Source: SIG622 sp045596605 (lineage in GTDB: Bacteria; Bacillota; Clostridia; Oscillospirales; CAG-382). Taken from it: 37,617 bases of DNA. The notes below the pieces were generated by a model. The model ran no database searches. It worked only from the letters and a program-made list of their open reading frames with translations, and was not told the DNA's origin. Below, one piece after another: positions 1 to 9,528 of this stretch. The DNA is taken from positions 1 through 37,617 of the forward strand of contig JAZOCR010000032.1 of assembly GCA_045596605.1 (NCBI GenBank), written 5' to 3'. The translations under genes were made by a program, and so were the position numbers. How positions within the stretch are numbered: the stretch's first letter is position 1; each line of letters opens with the position of its first letter.

Positions 1-481
1 CTGCAGGAATACCGATGATATCTTCGATTTCGGCCTTGCACTTATCGGGCATAGCGGAGGGAAGATCGGCTTTATTGATAACGGGAACGATCTCAAGATT
101 TGCATCAACCGCAAGATAAGCGTTCGCGAGAGTCTGCGCTTCGATACCCTGTGTAGCATCAACAACAAGGAGCGCACCCTCGCACGCATTGAGCGAACGG
201 GATACTTCATAGTTGAAGTCCACATGACCGGGGGTGTCGATCATATTGAGGGCATATTCTTCCCCATCGGGAGCGGTGTAGTCAATTCTGACAGCGCGCG
301 CCTTGATTGTAATTCCTCTCTCTTTTTCAAGCTCCATATCGTCAAGAAGCTGTTCCTCCATTTCACGGCGTGAAACGGTATCAGTCTTCTCAAGAATTCT
401 GTCCGCAAGGGTTGACTTTCCGTGGTCAATATGTGCTATTATTGAAAAATTTCTAATATTACTTATTTTTTCCTTTGCCAT
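1..481 (-). CDS. lepA: Elongation factor 4 (LepA), N-terminal part, cut by window edge
   Basis: This is a translational GTPase of the EF-G-like LepA family, which acts on the ribosome and is thought to back-translocate or aid subunit assembly. About 160 N-terminal residues are visible, covering most of the G domain. G1 reads AHIDHGKST, G3 reads DTPGH and G4 reads NKAD; the opening IRNFSIIAHIDHGKST is typical of LepA rather than EF-G or TypA. An ATG at 490 is in frame, but the AAAGGAA ribosome site touches it directly and sits about 9 nt from the ATG at 481, so 481 is chosen. The gene has its own promoter just upstream and does not depend on polC transcription. Domains II-V and the LepA C-terminal domain lie outside the window. 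Confidence 0.95.
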   Translation of the reverse strand, partial: MAKEKISNIRNFSIIAHIDHGKSTLADRILEKTDTVSRREMEEQLLDDMELEKERGITIKARAVRIDYTAPDGEEYALNMIDTPGHVDFNYEVSRSLNACEGALLVVDATQGIEAQTLANAYLAVDANLEIVPVINKADLPSAMPDKCKAEIEDIIGIPA

Positions 482-538
482 CTGTGACATTTCCTTTACA
501 TTTGTCTAAAATCTGTCTTAGTACTACATCAAATTAGT

Positions 539-567
539 ATTATATCAAAACCGGTGCCAATAATCAA
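539..567 (-). promoter_or_regulatory. Sigma-A-type promoter for lepA
   Basis: On the minus strand, TTGATT (567-562) is followed by a 17-nt spacer and a perfect TATAAT (544-539). The TG of an extended -10 precedes it (TGATATAAT). It lies in the polC-lepA gap about 58 nt before the lepA start. Confidence 0.7.
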
Positions 568-602
568 GAGCTATGATAATATTTTTACATTTTGAGTAAA
601 TA

Positions 603-3600
603 TCAGAAGAAAGTAAGCTGATTTGTTTCCTGCAGCCCTTCAAGAACTCCGTTCTCCTCAAGAAGCTTCATAACGCCACTTGAAAGTCCTGCACGAAGAC
701 GCAGGTCGTCACGGGAAATAAACTTTCCGTCCTTTACCGCTTCAATTATATTTTGTGCCGCAGCTTCACCAAGTCCGGCTATTGACGAGAACGGAAGTCT
801 TATTGCGCCGTCCTCGGGCAAGAATGCCGAAGCATCCGACTTATAAAGGTCAACGCCGAGGAATTTTATCCCCCTTGCATATGCTTCGTTCATAAGCTGA
901 AGTGTAGGATACATATCCTTTTCCTTAGGCGATGCTTCATTACCCTTTTCGTCAATTTCACGCATAACTCTTTCAACGTTTTTCTTGCCGCCCATACATA
1001 TTCCCGCTTCAAAGCCACCGGGCGCAACCGTAAAGAATGCCGCATAGAATTCAAGGGGTCTGTATACCTTAAACCAGCCAAGACGAAGTGCGGACATAAC
1101 GTATGCCGCAGCATGAGCCTTCGGGAACATATACTTGATTTTCTCACACGATCCTATATACCAATCCGGAACATCGTGTGCCCGCATCTCTTCTTTCCAC
1201 TCTTCCCATTTATCGCACTCCCCTTTTGCAACCTTTCCTTTTCGTACTTGCTCCATAATTTTAAAGGAGAGGGATTTGTCAAGTCCGTGATATATAAGAT
1301 AAACCATAATACTGTCACGGGTTCCAACGACCTCGGAAATGGTGCATACTCCGTCACGGATAAGCTCCTGAGCATTGCCAAGCCATACGTCTGTGCCGTG
1401 TGAGAGTCCGGAAATCTGAAGAAGGTCCGAGAAGTTTTTGGGCTTTGATTCAACAATCATTCCACGAACAAATTTTGTACCAAACTCAGGAAGTCCAAAG
1501 GTACCTACCTCGCTGCCTATATCCTGAGGAGATACTCCGAGAGATTTCGTGGAGATAAACAGCTCCATTACTTCCTTGTCAAAGAGCGGCAGGTCAATAG
1601 AGTTAATACCCGTATACTTTTCCATAACTCTGTACTTTGTGGGCACATCGTGTCCGAGAAGGTCAAGCTTCAGAATTGTATCGTGAAGATATGAAAAAGC
1701 AAAATGTGTGGTTATAGTATCGGCATTAGGGTCATCTGCAGGGTGCTGTACGGGAGTAAAATCGTAAACACTGTATTCACGTGGAATAACTATAATACCT
1801 CCCGGGTGCTGACCGGTGGTTCTCTTTACACCCTCACAGCCCTTTGAAAGCCTTGTTTCCTCGGCTTTATTAAGGGAAAGTCCTTTTTCCTCACAGTATT
1901 TTTTCACAAAGCCATAGGCGGTTTTTTCAGCAAGTGTTCCAAGCGTTCCGGCTCTGTATACCTGTCCCTCACCGAAAAGCACCTCGGTATGCTTATGGGT
2001 TATACCCTGCACGTCACCTGAGAAATTAAGGTCAATATCGGGAGATTTATCACCATTAAAGCCAAGGAAGGTTTCAAAAGGAATATCGTGTCCGTCGTGA
2101 TACATAGGCTCACCGCACACAGGACAGTTTTTGTCAGGAAGGTCAAAGCCGGAGCCGACACTACCGTCTGCGATAAATTCCGAATGCTTGCACTTTCTGC
2201 AAAGATAATGCGGTGGAAGCGGATTAACCTCGGTAATGCCGCCCATTGTTGCTGCAAAGGAAGAACCAACCGATCCTCTTGAGCCTACCTGATAGCCCCT
2301 TTCCTCGGAAAAAGCGATAAGACGTCTTGCAATTACGTAAAGGGGTGCAAAGCCGTTTGATATAATAGACGTAAGCTCTCTGTCAAGTCTTGCCTGGACA
2401 ATTTCGGGAAGCGGGTCGCCGTACATTTCACGTGCTTTTGTATAGCAATTGTTTTTAAGCTCTTCCTCTGCTCCGTCCATATGGGGAGGATAGTTGCCCT
2501 CGGGAATAGGTCTTATAACCTCAATCATATCCGCTATTTTTCTTGTATTTGTAACTACCACCTCATAGGCTCTGTCACCGAGATAGGAGAATTCCTCGAG
2601 CATTTCCTCGGTTGTACGCATATACAGCGGAATGTGCTTATCTGCATCCTTCATCTTTTTGGATGCAAGAAGTATCTGACGGTAAACCTCGTCCTCGGGA
2701 TTTATAAAGTGTACGTCACCGGTTGCAACAACCGGCTTTTTCAGCTCATCACCGATAGCTATTATTTTTCTATTGATATCTTTAAGCTGCTCGACGTTCT
2801 TAACGTCGCCGTTTTCTATAAGGAACATATTATTGCCAAGAGGCTGAATTTCAAGATAGTCGTAGAAAGAAGCTATCTCAAGAAGCTCACTGTGCGGTCT
2901 TCCGGAAACAATCGCCGAATAAAGCTCTCCCGCCTCGCAGGCAGAGCCGATTATAAGTCCCTCACGGTACTGGGAAAGCAGCGTTTTGGGAATACGGGGA
3001 TATCTGAAGAAATAGTCAAGGTAGGAATGGGAAACAAGTCTGTAAAGATTCTTAAGACCCACAAGATTTTTAACAAGTATTATCTGATGATAGGTACGAA
3101 GCTTCTTTGGGTCAGTACCCTTTGACATAACCTCTGAAAGCTCGGAAATTTTTGTAATTCCCTCGCCTACCAGCTTCTTTACCATTTTGTCAAATATCAT
3201 CGCAAGCATTTTTGCATCGTCGGATGCCCTGTGATGATTAAAGTCGCCTAGACCGAAATACTTTGCAACAGAGTCAAGGGTATGCTTACCAAGGTCGCTG
3301 TTTACGTAACGAGAAACAGCCACAGTATCAAGATACGTTACCTTAAGGAGCTTTTGCAGTTTTTCAGATGCAGCCCTGATAAAGCTCACGTCAAAGGAAG
3401 CGTTGTGTGCTACAAGAACTGCGTCACCGCAGAACTCGATAAATTTATCGTAAACCTCGTGAATGGTCGGAGCATCCTTTACCATATCGTCGGAAATTCC
3501 CGTAAGCTCGGTTATCTTTTCAGGGATAGGCATTTCCGGATTTACAAAGGTACAAAACTCATCGTAAATCTCACCGTTTTTATACTTCACCGCACCTATT

Positions 3601-5117
3601 TCGGTAATGGCGCAGTTCTGCGGAGAAGTACCGGTGGTTTCAAGGTCGAAAATTACAAACTCATCCTCACCAAAAAGTGCGTCTTTATCACCGTATACAG
3701 CTCTTGCGTTATCGTCAACGAAGTAGGATTCAATACCGTATATTACCTTAACGTCACTGCCATGCTTTTCCCTTGCAAGCATCGACTGCGGAAACGCCTG
3801 AAGATTACCGTGGTCAGTAATTGCAACTGCACCCTGTCCCCACTTCTGCACCTGCTTTATAATGTCCTTCGGGTCAGCAGTTGCGTCCATTGCGGACATA
3901 TTGGTATGAAGATGAAGCTCCACTCTCTTTTCGGGAGCATTGTCCTTTCGTCCTATTACACCGATTTTTGAAAAGGCAGTGGGCTTAAATACTGTGGGGA
4001 AGCTCTGGTCAAAGGTATCAACCGAGCAGTTTCCGCACATAGCGTATATGCCGCCCTCGCTAATTTTTGAATACTGCTCATCTTCGGAAACGTTGTATAT
4101 GGTTTTACATACCATAGAGGCATCGTTATCAGTTATGTAGAAAATAAGAAGATATTTTTCACCGCTTTTAAGAAGCTTTTTTTCAAGGTAAAAAACTCTG
4201 CCGAGTATTGTTACCTTCTTGGATTCTGAAGTAAGATTTCTGATAGGTGTAATATCAAAATTCTTAATTATTCCGTAGCAAGGCACAGGATCGGAAATAT
4301 CGAATTTCATTTTACCGGACTTTGCCCAGCCTTCCTCGTAGTTAACCTCACACGCCGGTTCTTCATCAGAAAGCGCATTTCGCTTCGGAACAAAATCCGG
4401 CGGCAGCTCTACCTTCTGACGGTACTTTCCGTACGTGCCTGCGCCGCCACTGTGCCCTGCGCCATATGTACCGCTCTCAACCGGCGGTGCATCCCTTTGC
4501 ATCTCGTGAGGATTGAAATGCATTACGGGCACCGGATTCATACTTCTGAATTCATCATATTCAAGAGTGGTTTTGCCGGAGAACATAATCTTCTTTGAAA
4601 GCCCGAACCACTCGTATATTATCTCTGAGATATCCTTGTCACAGCCTGCGTAGGTAAGAATACCAAGTCCGCCATTTCTGAGCTTTATTACCACAGAGCT
4701 GTCGTCCTCAACAACGCTTGCAAGCTCGTCAAAGGACGCCGTATCAACAATGCTGACCTCGCCGTTATCCGCAGCCATGGAGGCAAAGTGCGCAGTTGCT
4801 CCGTTGAAAAATCCTCTGCCAAAGGCGCTTCTCGCCTTAAACTCGGAGAGTATATCTGCCATTTTATCAATACTGAAGGCTTCCTCCGGGTATCTGGGGT
4901 TTATTTTCACACCGCCTGCATCGTGGGCAGTCTTTATGCTGTCACACACTCCAAGCAGTGCAGAGTACGGAACGTAAGACGGAAAAGTTATAGTAAGGTC
5001 TATAAGCTTATTCTGCTTGTCAATGCGAAGCTTAAAATCCTTCATTCCCGAAAGAATTTGCGCCTCGTTTTCCGACGGGTTATATTTTGAAAATTTCTTT
5101 AAAAATTCACTGTACAT
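603..5117 (-). CDS. polC: DNA polymerase III alpha subunit, PolC type (Gram-positive)
   Basis: This is the replicative DNA polymerase with built-in 3'-5' proofreading, the hallmark form of Bacillota. Its 1504 residues are close to the usual PolC length. In order: an N-terminal domain, an OB fold (about 290-390), a PHP domain starting at HLHTN (about 400), a DEDD exonuclease inserted in PHP with FDLETTG near 490, then the catalytic core. The core has VGSRGSVGSSFAA, a four-cysteine zinc site (about 970-1005, CRKC ... CPVC) and the palm acidic motif PDIDLNFSGD near 1025. The ATG at 5117 follows AGGTGA by about 7 nt. Only about 40 nt separate it from ispG, so it is probably the last gene of that cluster. 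A glycine-rich linker around residues 215-230 is unusual. Confidence 0.98.
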   Translation of the reverse strand: MYSEFLKKFSKYNPSENEAQILSGMKDFKLRIDKQNKLIDLTITFPSYVPYSALLGVCDSIKTAHDAGGVKINPRYPEEAFSIDKMADILSEFKARSAFGRGFFNGATAHFASMAADNGEVSIVDTASFDELASVVEDDSSVVIKLRNGGLGILTYAGCDKDISEIIYEWFGLSKKIMFSGKTTLEYDEFRSMNPVPVMHFNPHEMQRDAPPVESGTYGAGHSGGAGTYGKYRQKVELPPDFVPKRNALSDEEPACEVNYEEGWAKSGKMKFDISDPVPCYGIIKNFDITPIRNLTSESKKVTILGRVFYLEKKLLKSGEKYLLIFYITDNDASMVCKTIYNVSEDEQYSKISEGGIYAMCGNCSVDTFDQSFPTVFKPTAFSKIGVIGRKDNAPEKRVELHLHTNMSAMDATADPKDIIKQVQKWGQGAVAITDHGNLQAFPQSMLAREKHGSDVKVIYGIESYFVDDNARAVYGDKDALFGEDEFVIFDLETTGTSPQNCAITEIGAVKYKNGEIYDEFCTFVNPEMPIPEKITELTGISDDMVKDAPTIHEVYDKFIEFCGDAVLVAHNASFDVSFIRAASEKLQKLLKVTYLDTVAVSRYVNSDLGKHTLDSVAKYFGLGDFNHHRASDDAKMLAMIFDKMVKKLVGEGITKISELSEVMSKGTDPKKLRTYHQIILVKNLVGLKNLYRLVSHSYLDYFFRYPRIPKTLLSQYREGLIIGSACEAGELYSAIVSGRPHSELLEIASFYDYLEIQPLGNNMFLIENGDVKNVEQLKDINRKIIAIGDELKKPVVATGDVHFINPEDEVYRQILLASKKMKDADKHIPLYMRTTEEMLEEFSYLGDRAYEVVVTNTRKIADMIEVIRPIPEGNYPPHMDGAEEELKNNCYTKAREMYGDPLPEIVQARLDRELTSIISNGFAPLYVIARRLIAFSEERGYQVGSRGSVGSSFAATMGGITEVNPLPPHYLCRKCKHSEFIADGSVGSGFDLPDKNCPVCGEPMYHDGHDIPFETFLGFNGDKSPDIDLNFSGDVQGITHKHTEVLFGEGQVYRAGTLGTLAEKTAYGFVKKYCEEKGLSLNKAEETRLSKGCEGVKRTTGQHPGGIIVIPREYSVYDFTPVQHPADDPNADTITTHFAFSYLHDTILKLDLLGHDVPTKYRVMEKYTGINSIDLPLFDKEVMELFISTKSLGVSPQDIGSEVGTFGLPEFGTKFVRGMIVESKPKNFSDLLQISGLSHGTDVWLGNAQELIRDGVCTISEVVGTRDSIMVYLIYHGLDKSLSFKIMEQVRKGKVAKGECDKWEEWKEEMRAHDVPDWYIGSCEKIKYMFPKAHAAAYVMSALRLGWFKVYRPLEFYAAFFTVAPGGFEAGICMGGKKNVERVMREIDEKGNEASPKEKDMYPTLQLMNEAYARGIKFLGVDLYKSDASAFLPEDGAIRLPFSSIAGLGEAAAQNIIEAVKDGKFISRDDLRLRAGLSSGVMKLLEENGVLEGLQETNQLTFF

Positions 5118-5157
5118 ATGTATTCACCTATCAGATGCTCCGACAGGTGAAAGCCTG

Positions 5158-6210
5158 TCAGTTCATCGCTTCAACTTCCTTTAATATTCTGTCTATAACC
5201 TCTTCTTCCGGAATAATTCCGCAAGGTACGCCTTTTTTAAAAAGCAGTGCTTCTCCCTTGCCTCCGGCAACTCCAATATCAGCTTCCCTTGCCTCACCCG
5301 GTCCGTTTACCGCACAGCCCATAACTGCAACAGTTACGTTTTTTGTAAGTCCGTCAAGGTGCTCGTGAAGCTTATTTGCAATTCCTATAACGTCATAATC
5401 GCATCTTGCGCAGGTTGGGCAGGAAATAATATTCACGCCTCCCCGAAGTCCTATTGATTTAAGAATATCCCTTGCCGCAAAAACCTCACGCACAGGGTCT
5501 TCCGTCAGAGAAACTCTTATGGTGTCACCTATTCCGTCAAGAAGAAGCGAACCTATCGCACAGCTTGATTTTATAAGTCCAAAGCGTTCTGTTCCTGCCT
5601 CTGTAAGACCAAGATGAACCGGATAATCGCACTCCATTGCAAAAAGTCTGTTTGCAATTATTGTGTCACGGACGTTTGAGGATTTTATGGAAACTATCGT
5701 ATCGTAAAAATCAAACCTTTCAAGAAGCTGCAGATGGTACATTGCGCTCTCAACGAGAGCCTCCGGCACAGGCTTTGTGTATTTTGCAAGTATATGCTTT
5801 TCAAGTGAGCCTGCGTTTACTCCTATTCTTATCGGAATACCTCTTTTTTTGCAGGCATCTACAACCGCTTTTACGTTGTCATCACTTCCGATATTTCCCG
5901 GATTTATTCTCACCTTATCAATGCCGTACTCGGCACACTTTATAGCAAGCTTATAATTAAAGTGGATATCCGCAACGAGAGGTATGTTTGTATTCTCTTT
6001 AAGATACGGTATGCTTTCGGCAGAAGACTCATCGGGCACTGAAAAGCGCACTATTTCACAGCCTGCCCTCTCAAGCTCAAGTATCTGAGAAAGTACCTTT
6101 TCTCTGTCACTTGTTTTCGCATATGTCATTGACTGAATTGATACGGGACTTCCGCCGCCAACGGTAAGCTTTCCAACTTTAACGCTTCGGGTTTTTCTTA
6201 TATTTTCCAT
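5158..6210 (-). CDS. ispG: 4-hydroxy-3-methylbut-2-enyl diphosphate synthase (flavodoxin/ferredoxin), IspG/GcpE
   Basis: This 4Fe-4S enzyme of the MEP isoprenoid pathway converts ME-cPP to HMBPP in the cytosol. The protein has 350 residues from the chosen start. The N-terminal TIM-barrel begins TRSVKVGKLTVGGGSPV with the family IQSMT motif. The cluster cysteines are in SCPTCARC (about 262-268) and GCAVNGPGEA (about 298). An in-frame ATG at 6231 overlaps the rseP stop as ATGA but has no ribosome site, while AAAGGAA lies 8 nt before the ATG at 6210, so 6210 is preferred; coupling from 6231 cannot be excluded. Together with dxr this places two MEP steps in one operon. Confidence 0.96.
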   Translation of the reverse strand: MENIRKTRSVKVGKLTVGGGSPVSIQSMTYAKTSDREKVLSQILELERAGCEIVRFSVPDESSAESIPYLKENTNIPLVADIHFNYKLAIKCAEYGIDKVRINPGNIGSDDNVKAVVDACKKRGIPIRIGVNAGSLEKHILAKYTKPVPEALVESAMYHLQLLERFDFYDTIVSIKSSNVRDTIIANRLFAMECDYPVHLGLTEAGTERFGLIKSSCAIGSLLLDGIGDTIRVSLTEDPVREVFAARDILKSIGLRGGVNIISCPTCARCDYDVIGIANKLHEHLDGLTKNVTVAVMGCAVNGPGEAREADIGVAGGKGEALLFKKGVPCGIIPEEEVIDRILKEVEAMN

Positions 6211-6227
6211 ATTTTCGTTCCTTTTTG

Positions 6228-7301
6228 TCATGTAATAAGTCTTACGATATCGTTGTAGGTTATAAACACCATAAAGAGCATAAGAATAACAAGTCCAGCA
6301 AAATGAACGTATCCCTCATACTCCGGCTTTATTGGCTTTCTTCGGATAAGCTCTATAAGCAGGAAGAAAATTCTTCCGCCGTCAAGTGCAGGGAACGGCA
6401 AAAGGTTTACAATACCGAGATTAAAGGTCAGCACCATAACCATATAGGCAACCGCACGGAAGCCGTATTTTGCAGTTTCACCAACCTGTTCAACAACTCC
6501 GACGGGCCCTGATACCGCCGCCATTCCGTATCTTCCGCTTATGGTATCAAAAAGTGATTCATATATCATTCTGATTGTTGACCCTGACTGCATAAAGGTC
6601 TGATAAACTATTCTTCCAAGAGTTTTATCCTGGAACTGAGGATATATAAACGTTGCATCTCCAAACACAAGACCTCTTTCGGTATAGGTCGGGAATACTA
6701 CGTCGGATATTACAATTTTTTCTCCGTCACGAATAACCGTTACGTCTGTCGGCTCTGTGCCTACACGCATAATCTGAAAGGTCAGATCGTCGTAAATATA
6801 TATTTTTTCCGAGCCTATTTTTGTAATCTTATCTCCCACCTTAAGACCGTAGCCGTAGGCTTCGTCGTAAGTGCGGTAATACTGCCCGTCCTCCGCCTGA
6901 AACACAAAGGAGTCAACGGTGGTATTTCTGAAGCTCTGTGAGCCGCATACCATAATTGCCATTATTATAAAGCCGAGAATTATATTCATAAGGGCGCCTG
7001 CCGCCATAACAATAAACCTTTGCCATATGGGCTTTTTGCAAAGGGCAACCGAAGCATCGTCACCGGCTTCAAGTCTGTCCTCACCCACCATACTTACGTA
7101 TCCACCGATAGGAAGTATTCTGAGTGAATATTTTATACCGCTTTTTTTAGAGGTACGAGAAAAAATGGCAGGTCCCATACCGATGGCAAACTCATTTACG
7201 CCTACACCGAATGCACGTGCCGAAAGAAAATGACCAAGCTCATGAATAAAAATGAGAAGTCCGAAAATAAGTATAACAATTATAATCGTTCCGATGTTCA
7301 A
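6228..7301 (-). CDS. rseP: RIP metalloprotease RseP (site-2 protease family)
   Basis: This is a membrane-embedded zinc protease that cleaves transmembrane substrates such as anti-sigma factors or signal peptide remnants. HELGH at residues 20-24 lies in the first helix and the second-site LDGGR is near 306-310, preceded by NLLPFPA. A PDZ-like region lies between them (around GLKVGDKITKIGSEKI), and there are hydrophobic segments near both ends. The start is a TTG at 7301: GGAGGG (7314-7309) lies 7 nt upstream. A TTG at 7316 is also in frame but overlaps that ribosome site. The stop overlaps a possible upstream ispG ATG. The gene follows dxr, the standard order in Bacillota. Confidence 0.95.
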   Translation of the reverse strand: MNIGTIIIVILIFGLLIFIHELGHFLSARAFGVGVNEFAIGMGPAIFSRTSKKSGIKYSLRILPIGGYVSMVGEDRLEAGDDASVALCKKPIWQRFIVMAAGALMNIILGFIIMAIMVCGSQSFRNTTVDSFVFQAEDGQYYRTYDEAYGYGLKVGDKITKIGSEKIYIYDDLTFQIMRVGTEPTDVTVIRDGEKIVISDVVFPTYTERGLVFGDATFIYPQFQDKTLGRIVYQTFMQSGSTIRMIYESLFDTISGRYGMAAVSGPVGVVEQVGETAKYGFRAVAYMVMVLTFNLGIVNLLPFPALDGGRIFFLLIELIRRKPIKPEYEGYVHFAGLVILMLFMVFITYNDIVRLIT

Positions 7302-7356
7302 AAGGATTCCCTCCAAAAACTAATACACTGCTTATTATATTCTGAAAAAGCGCAGA

Positions 7357-8514
7357 TTATCCGTAAACGCCTACCCTGTCGTATACGAGATTTCTTGCCT
7401 CTCTATCCGCCTTAAGCACCTTTTCAAGATTGAGCTCACTGCCCATATCCGAAAAACTGTCAAGGGCATATTCCAGAAGCTCAAATATATCCGTAAACTT
7501 GATTTTTTCCTGCAGGAACAAGTCCACACACGCCTCGTTCGCACCATTGAAAACCGCAGGAAGAACGCCACCGTCACGAACCGCCCGTCTTGCAAGCATT
7601 ACAGACGGAAAGGCTTCGTTATCCACCTCAAAGAAGGACAGCTTTCCTACCTTTGCAAGGTCGAGCTTAGGGGTAAGTCCCACCTTTTTCTCCGGGTACG
7701 TCAGTGCGTACTGAATACACAGCCGCATATCCGGCACTGCCATCTGCGCCAAAACCGAGCCGTCAACAAAGCTTGCCATAGAGTGAACTATACTCTCTCT
7801 ATGAACAAGCACGTCAATCTTATCTTCAGTAAGTCCGAAAAGGCGTATTGCCTCAATAAGCTCAAGCCCCTTATTCACAAGGCTGGAAGAATCAATGGTA
7901 ATCTTTTTTCCCATACTCCAGTTAGGGTGAGTAAGAGCATCACAGAGCTTTACGCTTTCAAGCTCTTTTCTGCTTTTGCCAAAAAGCGAGCCGCCGGAGG
8001 CAGTAATAATAAGCTTTGAAATTTCGTCCTTGTTTCTCCCGTCAATACACTGATGAATTGCACAGTGCTCACTGTCAACCGGAAGCATAGTTACACCGTA
8101 TTCTGCAATAAGAGCATTTACAATATCCCCTGCCGCAACAAGAGTTTCCTTGTTTGCAATGGCGATATTTTTGCGCTCCTTTATTGCGGCAACCGTCGGA
8201 AGAAGTCCTGCAATTCCCGTAATTGCATTAAGCACTGTGTCGCAGTCAGCTCTTGTGCAAAGCTCCTCGGCACATCCTTTTCCGGAAATTATTTCAGTCT
8301 CCGTATCAGCCACTCGCACTCTTAAGTCCTTTGCTTTATCTTCGTCTGCCACAGCGCAAAACTTTGGTTTATATTTTCTTATCTGATTTTCAAGAATATC
8401 AATTCTTGTTCCAGCACAAATACCGGTTACTTCTATTCCAAGATGCTCTGCCGACTGTAGTGCCTGTGTTCCTATTGAGCCTGTTGAACCGAGCACACAT
8501 AATTTTTCTGCCAT
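7357..8514 (-). CDS. dxr: 1-deoxy-D-xylulose 5-phosphate reductoisomerase
   Basis: This is the NADPH-dependent committed step of the MEP pathway, turning DXP into MEP. The protein has 385 residues, the normal length. The N-terminal Rossmann motif is LGSTGSIGTQAL. The metal and substrate region DSEHCAIHQC is present, as are ITASGGSLFG and MGKKITIDSSSLVNKGLE, all typical of Dxr. GGAGGA stands about 6 nt before the ATG at 8514. The gene lies between cdsA and rseP. A strong intrinsic terminator sits just upstream, which raises the question of how it is transcribed. Confidence 0.97.
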   Translation of the reverse strand: MAEKLCVLGSTGSIGTQALQSAEHLGIEVTGICAGTRIDILENQIRKYKPKFCAVADEDKAKDLRVRVADTETEIISGKGCAEELCTRADCDTVLNAITGIAGLLPTVAAIKERKNIAIANKETLVAAGDIVNALIAEYGVTMLPVDSEHCAIHQCIDGRNKDEISKLIITASGGSLFGKSRKELESVKLCDALTHPNWSMGKKITIDSSSLVNKGLELIEAIRLFGLTEDKIDVLVHRESIVHSMASFVDGSVLAQMAVPDMRLCIQYALTYPEKKVGLTPKLDLAKVGKLSFFEVDNEAFPSVMLARRAVRDGGVLPAVFNGANEACVDLFLQEKIKFTDIFELLEYALDSFSDMGSELNLEKVLKADREARNLVYDRVGVYG

Positions 8515-8540
8515 TTTAATCCTCCGAGATTTTCAGACAA

Positions 8541-8598
8541 CCATAAAAAACAAAACAAGGCATTGAACGACAGCAAAAACACTGCCGTTCAACGCCTT
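8541..8598 (-). terminator. Strong intrinsic terminator between cdsA and dxr
   Basis: Read on the minus strand, a 17-bp stem (8598-8582 with 8573-8557, two wobble pairs) closes an 8-nt loop and is followed by GTTTTGTTTTTTA. It sits immediately after the cdsA stop and ends about 27 nt before the dxr start. Only short sequence with the dxr ribosome site remains, so no separate dxr promoter is visible. Confidence 0.8.
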
Positions 8599-8602
8599 AC
8601 AT

Positions 8603-9406
8603 TTACTTATAGAGAATTTCAAACAAGCCAAGCGCCATACAAAGCAGAGGCGCAGTGGTAAGCGTACTGTCAAATCGGTCAAGCATACCGCCGTGTCCGG
8701 GGAAAATACGCCCGAAATCCTTAACTCCGTAAGAGCGTTTTATTGCCGACATAATAAGGTCTCCAAGCTGTCCTGCAAGTGCCGCAAGAAGCCCAAGCAC
8801 GGCAATCAATATGTAATTTACTTCAAAGCTTGTAAGCTTATCTACACAAAGACCAAAAACAATGTAAATCAGCATTACTGCGATAGTACCGCCTAATGCC
8901 CCCTCGACTGTTTTTTTGGGACTTATCTTTGGTATAAGCGGAGTTTTTCCAAAGGCTCTGCCTGCAAGATATGCAAAGGTATCAGCTCCCCAGGCGCCAA
9001 GATAAACAAGCACCACCGCAAGAATATGTTCGCTGCGAAGAATAGCAGTACAGGTGTATCCCACAGAGCAGAAAGCAACTGTGGTAAAGGCAAAGCCTGC
9101 TTCGCCTGCGGAAATTTTACCGTTGGAAAGGACAAGGGTCAAAAGGCTGTAAAGCATTACAAACACAAAAACATATTGTCTGACCTGACTGTCTGCGCCT
9201 GAAAGAAGCGGCATCGCCAGAGCAAATGCAACAAGCGGTAATGATAAAATATATTTTTTCACAAGTCCCGCACACTGCAGTGCTTCAAAAGCTGAAATCG
9301 CCGAAATCAACGCAAAGCATATTCTGAATATTTGTGCGTTTGAAAAGAACAATATCGGAACAAAAATAATTATTCCAATAATTGAGGTCACAAGACGCTG
9401 CTTCAT
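8603..9406 (-). CDS. cdsA: Phosphatidate cytidylyltransferase (CDP-diglyceride synthetase)
   Basis: This is an integral membrane enzyme making CDP-diacylglycerol from phosphatidate and CTP, the branch point of phospholipid synthesis. The CdsA signature is near the C-terminus, residues about 215-247: GDLIMSAIKR, then GVKDFGRIFPGHGGMLDRFD. There are seven or eight hydrophobic segments. The ATG at 9406 (MKQRLVTSII) has GGAGA about 7 nt upstream; an upstream in-frame ATG at 9463 has no support and would add a polar 19-residue tail. It follows uppS with a 122-nt gap holding a hairpin. Confidence 0.95.
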   Translation of the reverse strand: MKQRLVTSIIGIIIFVPILFFSNAQIFRICFALISAISAFEALQCAGLVKKYILSLPLVAFALAMPLLSGADSQVRQYVFVFVMLYSLLTLVLSNGKISAGEAGFAFTTVAFCSVGYTCTAILRSEHILAVVLVYLGAWGADTFAYLAGRAFGKTPLIPKISPKKTVEGALGGTIAVMLIYIVFGLCVDKLTSFEVNYILIAVLGLLAALAGQLGDLIMSAIKRSYGVKDFGRIFPGHGGMLDRFDSTLTTAPLLCMALGLFEILYK

Positions 9407-9442
9407 AATAAATCTCCAATTAGTTTTCTTAAAATCATTATT

Positions 9443-9471
9443 CCGAACGGATGAAAAAATCACCCGTCCGG
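9443..9471 (-). other. Hairpin between uppS and cdsA without a T-run
   Basis: A 12-bp inverted repeat (9443-9454 and 9460-9471, two wobble pairs when read on the minus strand) encloses a 5-nt loop. On the minus strand it is followed by AATAATG rather than a U-tract. It may be an RNA-stability or processing hairpin rather than a terminator. Confidence 0.5.
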
Positions 9472-9528
9472 ATAAATATCAAATAGGTTCAAAGTCCCTT
9501 GTAAAATTCCAAGGTCTTATTACAAAAG

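Noticed and set aside
2481..3971. Two long plus-strand reading frames inside polC (2481-3125 and 3282-3971)
   Set aside because: They are antisense to highly conserved PolC domains, have no ribosome site, and their products look like shadow translations rich in Cys, Tyr and Lys.
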